In this document: positions 1-7,558 of the stretch, one piece after another
How positions within the stretch are numbered: position 1 is the first letter of the stretch
Layout of the letters: each line of letters begins with the position of its first letter
IMG/VR virus record: IMGVR_UViG_3300036780_000414
Coordinates: 18,796-82,795 of that record
Length of the DNA stretch: 64,000 nucleotides
Strand: one strand, 5' to 3'
From: a virus
The notes under the pieces: generated by a model
What the model saw: only the letters and a program-made list of their open reading frames with translations
The model's database searches: none
What the model was told of the DNA's origin: nothing
Translations under genes and position numbers: made by a program

Positions 1-618
1 TGGTACACGCTGCCCCAGCCGGTCAGCGGCGTATCCGCCGTGTTCCTCGGCACCTACACGTTCTACCTGATCGCGTCGTCGCTGAACGGGTCCGGTACGC
101 GGACGGTCACCCTCACGGTGCGGCAGACAGAGTACAGCGGGGGGCCGACGTACAGCATCGCGACGGTGCCGGTGACGTTCTCCCCGGCGCAGCTGACGAA
201 CGGGCTGCTGTGCGCGGGGGTGCTGACGCTGCCGGTGAAGAAAGTCCCGCCGGACAACACGCAGGCGTCATGGGCGGTGTCAGTGACTGACACGAACACG
301 GCAGACCGCTGGTATGACTGCATCGCGCTGGACACTCAGGGGCAGACGGCGATCATCAATGAGCCGAGCACCGGATTCCAGACGTACTTCCTCGACGCAC
401 CGGACCCGAACAAGAACCTGGGAAACGTGCTCGGCACCCAGACGGACAGGTCCGCTGCGGTGTCGGTGATGGGTGAGATGACCGCGTACACGGGCGGGCC
501 GATGGTGGTCGAGCCGACTGACGGGGAGAACATGCTGTTCGCTTACTGCCCTGGGGCTCTGGCCCCGGCGGTCGGCGTCACGTACTTCGACACGTACTAC
601 TTCGACCGCATCGACTGA
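1..618 (+). CDS. minor tail protein, C-terminal part (5' end outside window)
   Basis: The frame is open from base 1 with no start, so only the last 205 codons are present. The visible part is rich in Thr, Val, Tyr and Gly in beta-strand-like alternation, without signal peptide or membrane segment. It lies 10 bp before two further tail-type genes and the endolysin, where siphovirus minor tail or baseplate proteins sit. No catalytic motif is visible. The tail assignment rests mainly on position and composition. Confidence 0.55.
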   Translation, partial: WYTLPQPVSGVSAVFLGTYTFYLIASSLNGSGTRTVTLTVRQTEYSGGPTYSIATVPVTFSPAQLTNGLLCAGVLTLPVKKVPPDNTQASWAVSVTDTNTADRWYDCIALDTQGQTAIINEPSTGFQTYFLDAPDPNKNLGNVLGTQTDRSAAVSVMGEMTAYTGGPMVVEPTDGENMLFAYCPGALAPAVGVTYFDTYYFDRID

Positions 619-628
619 GGGGCTGACC

Positions 629-1324
629 ATGGGCAAGTTCGGGATACTCGCGTCGGTCGCGGCGGCTGAGCTGGCAGGGCACTGGCTCGGCCTCGGGTAC
701 GGGTTCCTGGTGATGCTGGCCGCGTTCACGTTCGTAGCGCTGCGGATGAGCGCCACGATGGCCACGGGCAGCAACGCGCTGGTCAAGGCGCAGGCAGCGC
801 ACCAGCGGCTGGACCTGCTGGTGCCGAAGGTCGGCACGATCGAGACGACAGCGAACGGCGCGCAGACCACGGCGAACAACGCCCTGCCTAAGAGCGGCGG
901 CACGGTCACCGGCAACCTGACGGTGAACGGTGACCACACCATCGCCGGCAACCTGCTCGGCAGCGGCGGCACCCTGACCACGGGCAGCAACTTCCACGTC
1001 AGCGGCGGCGGCGCCACCGTCGACCTCGGGCTGACGGTGCACGGCAACCACAGCGTGGACGGCAACGCGGCGATCGGCGGGACCCTGAGCGGAGCCAGCG
1101 GCGGCACGGTGGAGTCAACCGCGATCCACGCGGGCGGCACGATCCTCGCTGACGGCCAGGTGAACGCCGTAGGGAACATGAGCGCAGGCAACTTCGGCGG
1201 GCCGTACCAGGGCGGCCAGGGCGCGGTGACACCGGTACCCACCACCGGCTTCACCCTCGCGGAGACCGCCACGGCGGTTAACGGGGTCATCAACCGGCTA
1301 GACTCGTCCGGGCTGATCAGCTAG
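629..1324 (+). CDS. tail-fibre-like protein with hydrophobic N-terminus
   Basis: A 231-residue protein with ATG start after GAGGGG. Residues about 5-40 are strongly hydrophobic (one or two membrane-like helices). Residues 86-101 contain the LPKSGGTVTGNLTVNG pattern typical of phage tail-fibre shaft repeats, followed by imperfect Gly/Thr/Asn-rich repeats (a second LTVHGNHSVDG-like unit near 135) and a short C-terminal helix. The repeats suggest a trimeric beta-helical fibre. The hydrophobic start is unusual for a fibre and could instead be a buried assembly helix. Lies between two minor tail genes. Confidence 0.6.
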   Translation: MGKFGILASVAAAELAGHWLGLGYGFLVMLAAFTFVALRMSATMATGSNALVKAQAAHQRLDLLVPKVGTIETTANGAQTTANNALPKSGGTVTGNLTVNGDHTIAGNLLGSGGTLTTGSNFHVSGGGATVDLGLTVHGNHSVDGNAAIGGTLSGASGGTVESTAIHAGGTILADGQVNAVGNMSAGNFGGPYQGGQGAVTPVPTTGFTLAETATAVNGVINRLDSSGLIS

Positions 1325-1332
1325 GAGGGCTC

Positions 1333-2460
1333 GTGGTTGACTACCCGGATGCGGGGCTGTCACAGGTCGCGGTGATCCCGCAGGGCACCTCGCAGATGAC
1401 CTGGCTGGGCAATGAGGGGCACGTCACGCCGCCGAAGTACAGCTTCACCTACTCAGGCGGCTGCGAGAAGATGAGCTGCACGCTGCCCGCCCCGGCAACG
1501 TACCGGGCTGAGTGGATGCTGGCCGGATCGGCGGTGAGCATCTTCCGCGGCGGCCACCAGGTGTGGGCCGGGCAGCTGGACGAGCCGGACCCCGGTGACG
1601 GCGGCTGGTCGATCACCGGGGCGGGAGTCGGCGTGCAGGGCGCTGACTTTGAGGCTGTGTTTACTGACACGTGGCCGACCGGTGAGCCGGACGAGTTCGT
1701 GAATAACGCGATAAGCAGGGGACTCCCCTGGGTTAACCCTGGGATCGGGACACCCAGCGGGATCTGGCTGGGGCAGCCGCCGGATTCTGGTGCCCAGTAC
1801 GTGGACGCAGTGCTGAACACCTGCTGCACGAAAGGCGGCCTCGGCTGGTACGTGAACAGTCAGCCGGGCGGGGTGATCGGGAACAGCCTGGCGCTGGGGC
1901 CGCTGCCGACGACGGTGAACCGGATACTCGTCGCGGTCAACCCGGTCGCGCGGACGCTCGGCGGTGACGTGCGGGCGATCTTCATCCGCTACCAGGCCAC
2001 CACGGACAGCACCGACACGTCGACCGCCGCGACGTACGCGCTGACCAGCGTGACGAACACCGGGCACAGCGGGCGCGAGTACTACCTGGACTTGTCTAAC
2101 GCCGGGGTGATGACGCAGGCGGCGGCGCAGGGGGTCGCGTCGGCGCTGCTGAAGATCTACCAGAACGCGAGCTTCGCCGGGTCGTTCACCGTGATGCCCG
2201 GTCAGCTGCTCACCACGGGCGGGGTGCCGGTGGACCTGGGCTGCGAGCAGGCCGGGACGGTCGTCAAGCTGATCCTGGCGGACTTCGCGTACGGCGGGGG
2301 GCTGCTGCCCGCGCAGCCGGCGCAGTTCATCACCGGGGCGTACGAGTGGGATGATGCCGCCTGCCAGGCGACGATGACGCCGTTCCAGGCGGTGGACCAG
2401 TCGCTGGCGTCGCTGCTGTCGGCGACCTCCCAGACGATGGTCCCCGTGACGAGCTCCTAG
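1333..2460 (+). CDS. minor tail / baseplate hub-like protein
   Basis: A 375-residue protein with GTG start after AGGAGG. It is beta-rich and contains a segment (WAGQLDEPDPGDGGWSITG, near residues 80-98) resembling the hub or Gp37-like minor tail proteins of actinobacterial siphoviruses, where 'GRLDEPD...' strings recur. It is the last structural-type gene before the lysis cassette. No enzymatic motif seen. Exact role in the tail tip is inferred from position and resemblance. Confidence 0.6.
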   Translation: MVDYPDAGLSQVAVIPQGTSQMTWLGNEGHVTPPKYSFTYSGGCEKMSCTLPAPATYRAEWMLAGSAVSIFRGGHQVWAGQLDEPDPGDGGWSITGAGVGVQGADFEAVFTDTWPTGEPDEFVNNAISRGLPWVNPGIGTPSGIWLGQPPDSGAQYVDAVLNTCCTKGGLGWYVNSQPGGVIGNSLALGPLPTTVNRILVAVNPVARTLGGDVRAIFIRYQATTDSTDTSTAATYALTSVTNTGHSGREYYLDLSNAGVMTQAAAQGVASALLKIYQNASFAGSFTVMPGQLLTTGGVPVDLGCEQAGTVVKLILADFAYGGGLLPAQPAQFITGAYEWDDAACQATMTPFQAVDQSLASLLSATSQTMVPVTSS

Positions 2461-2481
2461 CCGGCCGTACGGGGACCGGCG

Positions 2482-2500
2482 CACATGTGCGGGGGTGTTA
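2482..2500 (+). promoter_or_regulatory. putative promoter/operator (CACATGTG element) before lysis genes
   Basis: CACATGTG at 2482-2489 is followed after 5 bp by GTGTTA, the same geometry as the stronger CACATGTG promoters on the minus strand. It lies in the 157-bp gap between tail and endolysin genes. The -10 match is poor, so it may be an operator or a weak late promoter. Confidence 0.4.
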
Positions 2501-2617
2501 GCAACCTGTTGCCTAAGAGGCGGTTAAGCAGCTGCTGGGACTCCCCCGGATGGAGTACCTTTTCAGCGGACACGGACGCGCCCGCGAGACCGCACCACTG
2601 ACCCGCAGGAGATGCCC

Positions 2618-3670
2618 GTGACGATCTACTTCCCGGACATCAGCTCTTTCCAGGGCGGTATCAGCCTGTCCGGGGCGCTGGCTGTGGCGGTCAAGCTCTG
2701 TGAGGGCACCGGCTACGTCAACCCTTACTACGCGTCGCAGGCGCTGGAGGCGCAGCGGCGGAAGTCGTTCCAGCTGGGTTACCACTTCCTCCACCAGGGG
2801 AACGGCGCCGCTCAGGGTGACTTCGCGCACGCGCACGCGGGAGCGGTGCCGATGATGGTGGACGCTGAGCCGCTGACCGGGCTGGACGGGACACCGAACC
2901 CCCGTTCGGCGCTGGTCAGCGACCCGGAGATGATGCGCGGCGTCAAGCTGTCGTCCGCGCCGTCGATCGCGGACATCTGCGCATTCACCGATGAGTACCG
3001 GGCTAAGGGCGGGGTGCTGCACTGGGTGTACCTGCCGCGCTGGTACTGGCTGGAGATGGGCTCACCGTCGCTGGCCCCGCTCGCTGAGCGGGGGCTGCTG
3101 CTGTGGTCGAGCCAGTACACCAGCTACACCGACGCGGGCAGCGGCGCCGGCTGGCAGCCGTACGGGGGGATGACCCCGCAGTGCTGGCAGTACACGGCGT
3201 CGCTCAGCTTCGGCGGCATCGCCAACGTGGACTTCAGCGCGTTCCGCGGATCGAGGTACGCGGGCAAGCAGGACAGTGCGAGCGTTAAGGCGGCGCTCGC
3301 TGAGTTTGAGGCGCTGTCCCGCACCGGCAAGGTGGCCCCGCCTGCGGCTGTGCTGCCGCCTGTGCGGGACCTGCGGGTCGTCGCTGTCGGTAAGACGACG
3401 GTGAAGCTGCAATGGCAGTCCCCTACCGGGCAGTCACCGTTTGGGGTGAGCTGGTACGAGATCGGCGCGCAGTACGCCGAGGGTCCGAAGAAAGGGCAGG
3501 ACGTGTGGCCGGGCCGGTGGGTGAACAAGAACCTCAGCAGCAGCCTGGAAGTCCACCAGTTCGGGTCCATCCCGCACGGGGTGAAAGTCAACATGATCGT
3601 CCGCGCCGCCGACCGGGACCGCCTGCACGGCTCCGAGTGGGCGACCGTGCAGATCGAGATCACCACCTGA
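2618..3670 (+). CDS. endolysin: GH25 muramidase with C-terminal FN3-like domain
   Basis: Cleaves host peptidoglycan at the end of infection. GTG 2618 is preferred over ATG 2612 because the AGGAG lies directly against that ATG but 6 nt before the GTG (350 residues). The GH25 signature is clear: FPDISSFQG at residues 5-13 with the catalytic-site Asp 7, and VDAEP at 81-85 carrying the Asp-x-Glu pair (82-84). The GH25 fold fills roughly residues 1-215. After a linker, residues about 255-350 (VRDLRVVAVGKTTVKLQW onward) look like a fibronectin type III domain, possibly for wall binding. No signal peptide, so release should depend on the downstream holin. First gene of the lysis cassette. Confidence 0.9.
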   Translation: MTIYFPDISSFQGGISLSGALAVAVKLCEGTGYVNPYYASQALEAQRRKSFQLGYHFLHQGNGAAQGDFAHAHAGAVPMMVDAEPLTGLDGTPNPRSALVSDPEMMRGVKLSSAPSIADICAFTDEYRAKGGVLHWVYLPRWYWLEMGSPSLAPLAERGLLLWSSQYTSYTDAGSGAGWQPYGGMTPQCWQYTASLSFGGIANVDFSAFRGSRYAGKQDSASVKAALAEFEALSRTGKVAPPAAVLPPVRDLRVVAVGKTTVKLQWQSPTGQSPFGVSWYEIGAQYAEGPKKGQDVWPGRWVNKNLSSSLEVHQFGSIPHGVKVNMIVRAADRDRLHGSEWATVQIEITT

Positions 3671-3686
3671 TCAGCTAGGAGCTGGC

Positions 3687-3848
3687 TTGGCGCCGAACGA
3701 CGCGCCCGCCCCTGAGATCACCGCAGCCTGGTTGCTGACACTCAACTGCGGTCATATCACCCGTATTGAGGGCGGGCCGGTACAACCCTTGGTACATTGC
3801 GCCTCATGCGGGCAGGACAGCATGGTTTCGCTGGCCGTCCGGCAGTAG
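3687..3848 (+). CDS. small zinc-knuckle-like protein in lysis cassette
   Basis: A 53-residue reading frame beginning at TTG, 5 nt after AGGAG, and ending 8 nt before the holin start. It contains Cys-Gly-His and a later His-x-x-x-Ser-Cys (NCGHI ... HCASCG), a compact CH/CC metal-binding pattern. No signal peptide or membrane helix. Its place between endolysin and holin suggests a lysis-related or host-directed role, but function is unknown. Confidence 0.6.
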   Translation: MAPNDAPAPEITAAWLLTLNCGHITRIEGGPVQPLVHCASCGQDSMVSLAVRQ

Positions 3849-3856
3849 GAGGAACG

Positions 3857-4165
3857 ATGAGTGACCTGGTTGTCTCGTGGATCCGAACCGGCTGCGCGGT
3901 GCTCGCCGGGGCGCTTATCACCTGGGCGGTCCGGCAGGGCCTGATCGCGGATGCTTCCGTGCAGGGGCCGCTGACGGAAGTGCTGGTGGTCGGCATCACG
4001 GCAGCCTGGTACTTCATCGTCCGGGTGCTCGAAAAGGTCAACCCGGCGTTCGGGTTCTTCCTCGGCGTCCCGAAGGCACCCACCTACACGCCGCCCCCCA
4101 CCGCTGTCACGCAGCCCAGCCGCGTGCGTGGCAGCGGGGCGCAGCCGCCGACTGAGCGGTTCTGA
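3857..4165 (+). CDS. holin
   Basis: A 102-residue membrane protein starting at ATG 3857, 6 nt after AGGAGG; the ATG upstream lacks such a site. Two hydrophobic helices (about residues 12-27 and 40-58) are followed by a Pro/Thr/Arg-rich cytoplasmic tail. Size, topology and position right after an endolysin without signal peptide fit an actinophage holin, which would open the membrane and release the muramidase. Last gene before the terminator at 4200. Confidence 0.8.
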   Translation: MSDLVVSWIRTGCAVLAGALITWAVRQGLIADASVQGPLTEVLVVGITAAWYFIVRVLEKVNPAFGFFLGVPKAPTYTPPPTAVTQPSRVRGSGAQPPTERF

Positions 4166-4199
4166 CCGCTGCCGGGTTGAACCGGGTACCCGGCAACGC

Positions 4200-4245
4200 G
4201 AACGCCCGCCCTGGACGGCCTGTGGCCGCGCCGGGGCGGGCGTTC
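4200..4245. terminator. bidirectional terminator between convergent operons
   Basis: A perfect 12-bp stem (GAACGCCCGCCC at 4200-4211 with its complement at 4234-4245) and a 22-nt loop that folds again. It separates the plus-strand lysis genes from the end of the long minus-strand block. No U-tract on either side. Confidence 0.75.
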
Positions 4246-4254
4246 CGCTTGCTG

Positions 4255-4425
4255 CTACTTCTTGCCCCTGCCGTCTTTGCCTGCGTTCTTGGCGTCCTTC
4301 GCGGCACGCGCGTTGTGCGCGGCCATCTGCCGGTTCAGCTTGGTCGCAGCCGCGCCGTTCGCCCGGAGGCGGCTGACCCATTCCTCTTCTGACTCGCCCG
4401 GCCGGCGGTCGCCTGGCTGTGCCAT
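4255..4425 (-). CDS. small basic hypothetical protein
   Basis: A 56-residue protein. The ATG at 4425 follows GAGAGAGG by 7 nt and is chosen over in-frame upstream codons. Sequence is hydrophilic, Ala/Arg/Lys-rich, with a Lys/Gly tail (KDGRGKK), suggesting nucleic-acid contact or no stable fold. Last gene of the leftward block, directly behind its own promoter element (4465-4488). Confidence 0.6.
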   Translation of the reverse strand: MAQPGDRRPGESEEEWVSRLRANGAAATKLNRQMAAHNARAAKDAKNAGKDGRGKK

Positions 4426-4464
4426 GGTGTTTCCTCTCTCATGGTGACGATCCCGCAGGGTAGC

Positions 4465-4488
4465 AGCATAGCGCACGTGTGAGCGGTA
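4465..4488 (-). promoter_or_regulatory. promoter with CACGTGTG element for 4255-4425
   Basis: On the minus strand CACACGTG is followed after 3 bp by TATGCT, a good -10. It lies about 40 bp before the start at 4425. A variant of the CACATGTG family. Confidence 0.55.
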
Positions 4489-4533
4489 CCCTGGGTGACG
4501 GGCACCCTGCGCGAACTGGGCGCGCTCCCCCGC

Positions 4534-4734
4534 CTACAGCCAGTCGATGTCACCGATGGTGCCGAGCGGCTGCGCGTAGCGGAACGTCTCCTCTGCCGTG
4601 ACCGTGCGCGGGCAGCCCTCACCGTCGAAGCCGAGGCACTCCCAGGTGTCCATCGCGAAGTTCAGGTGCATCTGCCCGTGCACGGGGCACTCGGGTTGCG
4701 GGACGGTGAATACCTCACCAGTGTCAGCTGGCAT
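4534..4734 (-). CDS. small zinc-binding protein, paralogue of 59579-59827
   Basis: A 66-residue protein with ECPVHGQM and WECLGFDGEGC, giving Cys/His and Cys/Cys pairs able to hold one metal. The same two blocks occur in the protein at 59579-59827 on the other strand, 55 kb away, so these are dispersed paralogues. Overlaps nothing and is followed upstream by a hairpin (4757-4783). Function unknown. Confidence 0.65.
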   Translation of the reverse strand: MPADTGEVFTVPQPECPVHGQMHLNFAMDTWECLGFDGEGCPRTVTAEETFRYAQPLGTIGDIDWL

Positions 4735-4756
4735 GCTGGCCAGGGTACGCGCGAAA

Positions 4757-4783
4757 GCCCGCCGCAGGCATTCTACGGCGGGC
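4757..4783 (-). terminator. terminator after gene 4804-4944
   Basis: Stem GCCCGCCG (4757-4764) and CGGCGGGC (4776-4783), followed on the minus strand by TTTCG. It sits just 3' of the small gene 4804-4944. Confidence 0.55.
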
Positions 4784-4803
4784 CTTCGTCGTTGCTCTGG
4801 GGC

Positions 4804-4944
4804 CTACTTGCCCTCGCCCTTCGGGAGGTCCCTGACGTCCAGCTTGTCCAGGTCGTCGCGGCTGATCCGGCCGACGAACGTCAGGCCAGGGCCAACCTTG
4901 TCGCCGGGCTCTGCGTCTTCGAGGTTCCCGCTGTCCTTCGGCAT
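4804..4944 (-). CDS. small acidic hypothetical protein
   Basis: A 46-residue protein from ATG 4944, preceded by GAGAGAGGGG. It is charged (LEDAEPGDKV, SRDDLDKLDVRDL) with no Cys pairs or membrane segment. It stands alone between a promoter-like element (4990) and a terminator (4757), so it seems to be its own transcription unit. Confidence 0.5.
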   Translation of the reverse strand: MPKDSGNLEDAEPGDKVGPGLTFVGRISRDDLDKLDVRDLPKGEGK

Positions 4945-4984
4945 CTGATGTGCCCCTCTCTCGCTGCTCACCTGCGATGGTGAC

Positions 4985-5003
4985 TGCACACATGTTATGT
5001 GGG
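4985..5003 (-). promoter_or_regulatory. ACATGTGTG operator-like element
   Basis: ACATGT at 4990-4995 continues on the minus strand into GTGCAG, as in the promoter family, but the -10 position (CACCAT) is poor. Lies about 45 bp before the start of 4804-4944. Confidence 0.35.
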
Positions 5004-5049
5004 CAGGTGCGGCCTCACAACCCCCGAACTTTTATGTAACGTTGTGCTA

Positions 5050-5136
5050 CTAGCGCCACGGGGGGCGGCACCACCACTCCCGGTACCAGGCCGGGCACCA
5101 GCCGAGGCACGCGAGGAAGCACAGCAGGTCATCCAC
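5050..5136 (-). CDS. possible 28-residue Trp/Cys-rich peptide
   Basis: A GTG-started frame (MDDLLCFLACLGWCPAW...) beginning 7 nt after the stop of the 212-residue gene upstream. It has three Cys and five Trp and could be a small membrane-active or redox peptide. No convincing ribosome site, so it may not be real. Confidence 0.25.
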   Translation of the reverse strand: MDDLLCFLACLGWCPAWYREWWCRPPWR

Positions 5137-5145
5137 GGCGGCAGC

Positions 5146-5784
5146 TTAGATCAGCAGGTGCTCCATGGCCAGCGCTACGGGCCACTCACCGTCCGGGCCT
5201 GGGATCCACAGCCGGCCGCGCGTGCACCCGTTGCCGGGGGGAAGCTCCTCACGGCGCACACCGGGGGCCAGGGCGCGGCCGAGCGGAACCCCGGCGTCCA
5301 GCAGCAGCTCAGCTGACGGGGGCATCCGCTGCGGCAGGTACACCGACACGATCTCAGCGACGGGCCGTTCCGACAGGGTGACCAGTGTGCCCTCCCGCCG
5401 CCAGGCGACCCCGGCGCCGGGCAGGCCCGGCATCAGGTCCGGGTAGATGCGGGCGCTGACCTGTACGCATGAGATGATGCGGGCATTCACGTCCTCGCCT
5501 GCTACCCGTGCGGCGTAGTCGGTGAACAGGGCGGGTGAGTGTGTCCCGGCAGAGCCAGCCGTCTCACCCGCCCTGCCTTCCCCGGGGGCAGGGAAGCCCG
5601 GTGGCGGCGCGTGCTCGTCCAGCAGCCGCTCGATCGCTATCAGCTTGGCGTCGTTTTGCAGGTCCGGGTGGATGAGGATGCGGCGGCCCTCGCGGATCAG
5701 GGCGCAGAAGTTCGCGGCGAGTTCGTCGCGGGTCTGGCTGTTGATGCGGGCGTAGGAAAACACCATCACAGCGTAACGGGGCAA
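5146..5784 (-). CDS. hypothetical protein, 212 aa
   Basis: Unrecognised. The N-terminal third (SYARINSQTRDELAANF, then ILIHPDLQND) looks alpha/beta. The middle is Pro/Gly/Ala-rich and the C-terminal part ends in LWIPGPDGEWPVALAMEHLL. No catalytic signature, membrane helix or Cys cluster. Codon use matches its neighbours. It precedes the doubtful 28-residue frame at 5050. Confidence 0.6.
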   Translation of the reverse strand: MPRYAVMVFSYARINSQTRDELAANFCALIREGRRILIHPDLQNDAKLIAIERLLDEHAPPPGFPAPGEGRAGETAGSAGTHSPALFTDYAARVAGEDVNARIISCVQVSARIYPDLMPGLPGAGVAWRREGTLVTLSERPVAEIVSVYLPQRMPPSAELLLDAGVPLGRALAPGVRREELPPGNGCTRGRLWIPGPDGEWPVALAMEHLLI

Positions 5785-5795
5785 CTACTGAACGT

Positions 5796-5870
5796 CTATG
5801 ACATACCTGTGTCTTTCCGGTCATCTCCGCCCAGCGGCTTCCGCCCCCACGCCGCCCGGACCTCATTCAC
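5796..5870 (-). CDS. 24-residue VNEVRA peptide
   Basis: GTG at 5870 opens a short frame, MNEVRAAWGRKPLGGDD..., ending at TAG 5796. The string 'VNEVRAxxGxxPLxGGD' is familiar from very small actinophage proteins, which is the main support. The ribosome site is weak. It lies in the 105-bp gap between two longer genes. Confidence 0.4.
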   Translation of the reverse strand: MNEVRAAWGRKPLGGDDRKDTGMS

Positions 5871-5889
5871 CGACTCGTCAGTCGCCCGG

Positions 5890-6108
5890 TCACGGGTACT
5901 CGATGCCGTAGACCCTGGCCAGGTGCCGGGCCATCTCGTCCTGAGCTTCGCGCCACTGGTCACGCGCCGCGCACCAGCGGGCCGCCGCGTCGTCGGGGAC
6001 CTGGACCATCCGGGCGCGCTTGTAGCCACCCAGGCCGGCGTCATCCTCGAAGTCGACCGTGACCTCCGGGTACAGCTCAACGTCGGTGTCGATGTAGGCC
6101 AGTGTCAC
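5890..6108 (-). CDS. small hypothetical protein
   Basis: 72 residues from GTG 6108, which overlaps the stop of the upstream gene as GTGA. An acidic beta-like start (YIDTDVELYPEVTVDFEDD) is followed by an amphipathic helix (RWCAARDQWREAQDEMARHL). Translationally coupled to 6105-6704. Function unknown. Confidence 0.65.
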   Translation of the reverse strand: MTLAYIDTDVELYPEVTVDFEDDAGLGGYKRARMVQVPDDAAARWCAARDQWREAQDEMARHLARVYGIEYP

Positions 6109-6704
6109 GGGTGCGCCCCTTCCCACGCTGGCAGCAGCGCCCCGATGTCAGACGGCATCACGTCACCTGGCCACCGGTCATCCGAGTACAGGTGCACGCC
6201 GCCGTCCAGCTTGCAACGGTCAGCGAAGTACGCACACTGCATGTGATGCGTTGTCTCAATGTAGCTGCGCAGGCCCGGCACCGGCACATGAGCGTGGTGC
6301 GCTGCTATCGCCCCGTAGTCGAGGAACGAGTACGGCACCCCGTGGTTACCCCACGGCCCCGGCCGCGTATACCGCACGGCGGCAGCAGCGACCACCTGGC
6401 TTGTGGGCAGCACCCCCGTCGACCAGACGTGCGGCACGTTCCCGTACGACCACGGCACCTCCACCGCGCCGCCCGGTTGCGCCTCCGCAACCCAGATCAC
6501 CGGGGAGTCCGCGGACAGCCCCCGGCCGGACGGCATCCGCTTCGGGTAGTCAATGCGGGTGCACACCACCACGTGGTTCCACTGGCTGAAGCTCGGGCTG
6601 GCCAGCCGCTCCATCAGCTCCACGATCGCGCTGACCGTGGTCAGCGTGTTGACTACCGCCAGGTCACCCGGCTCAGGCAGGACATCAGTCACGTGCCCCA
6701 CCAT
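6105..6704 (-). CDS. NlpC/P60-like (permuted papain-fold) hydrolase candidate
   Basis: 199 residues. SQWNHVVVCTRID early and QCAYFADRC late give a His-then-Cys order, with SFLDYGAIAAHH between. This fits circularly permuted NlpC/P60 (YiiX-like) cysteine hydrolases, which cut amide bonds in peptidoglycan or lipids. The C-terminal VMPSDIGALLPAW block also occurs in such proteins. No signal peptide. The ATG at 6704 has no Shine-Dalgarno site: it follows TTCCTTTTG directly behind a terminator hairpin, so the start or expression mode is uncertain. The family call is by eye and tentative. Confidence 0.45.
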   Translation of the reverse strand: MVGHVTDVLPEPGDLAVVNTLTTVSAIVELMERLASPSFSQWNHVVVCTRIDYPKRMPSGRGLSADSPVIWVAEAQPGGAVEVPWSYGNVPHVWSTGVLPTSQVVAAAAVRYTRPGPWGNHGVPYSFLDYGAIAAHHAHVPVPGLRSYIETTHHMQCAYFADRCKLDGGVHLYSDDRWPGDVMPSDIGALLPAWEGAHP

Positions 6705-6717
6705 GGCACAAAAGGAA

Positions 6718-6750
6718 CCGCGCCGCCCAGGTTGCCCTGGGGCGGCGCGG
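6718..6750 (-). terminator. terminator upstream of 6105-6704
   Basis: A G+C stem (6718-6730 with 6737-6750, one bulge) followed on the minus strand by TTCCTTTTG. It should end transcription coming from the two DLTPRER paralogues. Confidence 0.65.
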
Positions 6751-6770
6751 TCGCAGCGCGCTGCCTCGCG

Positions 6771-6941
6771 CTACTTGCCGTGCTTGTTGGCCTCACCGCG
6801 CAGTTCTGCGAGGATTCCGCGGCCCCTGATGACCGCTTTGGTGTCATCTCGGTTACCGTTGTTCTCATGGGCCAGGGCCCTGCGTTCCCTGGGGGTCAGG
6901 TCAGAATCGTCTCTTTCCGGGTGGCTGTCGAAGCCGAACAT
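6771..6941 (-). CDS. small charged protein, DLTPRER paralogue A
   Basis: 56 residues, ATG 6941 after AAAAGGGG. Central block DDSDLTPRERRALAHENN, highly charged and probably helical. The neighbouring gene 7026-7196 has the same length and the same block (DDDLTPRERKALFDEN), so the two arose by tandem duplication. Function unknown. Confidence 0.6.
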   Translation of the reverse strand: MFGFDSHPERDDSDLTPRERRALAHENNGNRDDTKAVIRGRGILAELRGEANKHGK

Positions 6942-7025
6942 TGTTGACCCCTTTTCTGTAAGGTTGGGTTTCCCTGGGGAAACGAGCCGCGCAAGACCCG
7001 GCTTGTGCGGTGCTCCCGCCGTTTT

Positions 7026-7196
7026 CTACAACTTCCACCACGCTTCGAGGCAGCGTTCCTCGATGGCTGCTTTCACGCCCTTGCCGGTGCCCGTCTTGTC
7101 GTTCTCGTCGAACAGGGCCTTGCGCTCCCTGGGGGTCAGGTCGTCGTCTCCCCGGTCAGGGTTCGGGTCGAACCAGCCGCCCGTTAGTATGCCCAC
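7026..7196 (-). CDS. small charged protein, DLTPRER paralogue B
   Basis: 56 residues from GTG 7196, preceded by GAGAGGAG. It shares the DDDLTPRERKAL block with 6771-6941 but differs at its C-terminus (RCLEAWWKL). An 84-bp gap with two small hairpins separates the copies. Confidence 0.6.
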   Translation of the reverse strand: MGILTGGWFDPNPDRGDDDLTPRERKALFDENDKTGTGKGVKAAIEERCLEAWWKL

Positions 7197-7243
7197 TGCC
7201 TGCTCCTCTCCCGGTTTCCCTCTTGTGGCGGGGGCCGCGCCGG

Positions 7244-7558
7244 CTACTTGCCCGGCGGGGGGATCAGGACCGGCAGGACGTCCTCGTCCTTGTCGTCTTC
7301 CCGGCGAAGGGCGGCCTCGTCGCAGCGCATGAGGATCGTGCCTGCCGGGTCGATGTACTCCAGGGTCAGCGCGACGCGCTCCCGTGTGGTGAGCAGCGTG
7401 TTACGCGGGTCACGCGGCGGGAGCTGGATGTGCCGGACGGCGAGTGACATGCGTGCGCTGACCACAGCTGCGCGCTGCTCCCTGGTGCCGATGTTCTCAT
7501 CACCTGTTGCCATGGTGATCAGGGTCGCTGTGTCGAAGTCCTCGACGGTTCCGTTCAC
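7244..7558 (-). CDS. hypothetical protein, 104 aa
   Basis: GTG start at 7558 after GAGAGAGGGG. Residues 20-100 alternate helix and strand (EQRAAVVSARMSLAVRHIQLPPRD, TLLTTRERVALTLEYIDPAGTI). Charged KDEDVL tail. First gene behind the promoter at 7588. Not recognised. Confidence 0.65.
   Translation of the reverse strand: MNGTVEDFDTATLITMATGDENIGTREQRAAVVSARMSLAVRHIQLPPRDPRNTLLTTRERVALTLEYIDPAGTILMRCDEAALRREDDKDEDVLPVLIPPPGK

Noticed and set aside
280-1293. 337-codon minus-strand frame opposite the tail genes
   Set aside because: Shadow of plus-strand genes: Pro/Ala/Arg/Val-rich with no ribosome site, and the plus frame has clear family features.
1453-2484. 343-codon minus-strand frame
   Set aside because: Arg/His/Gly-rich antisense translation of the hub-like gene; no motif or start signal.
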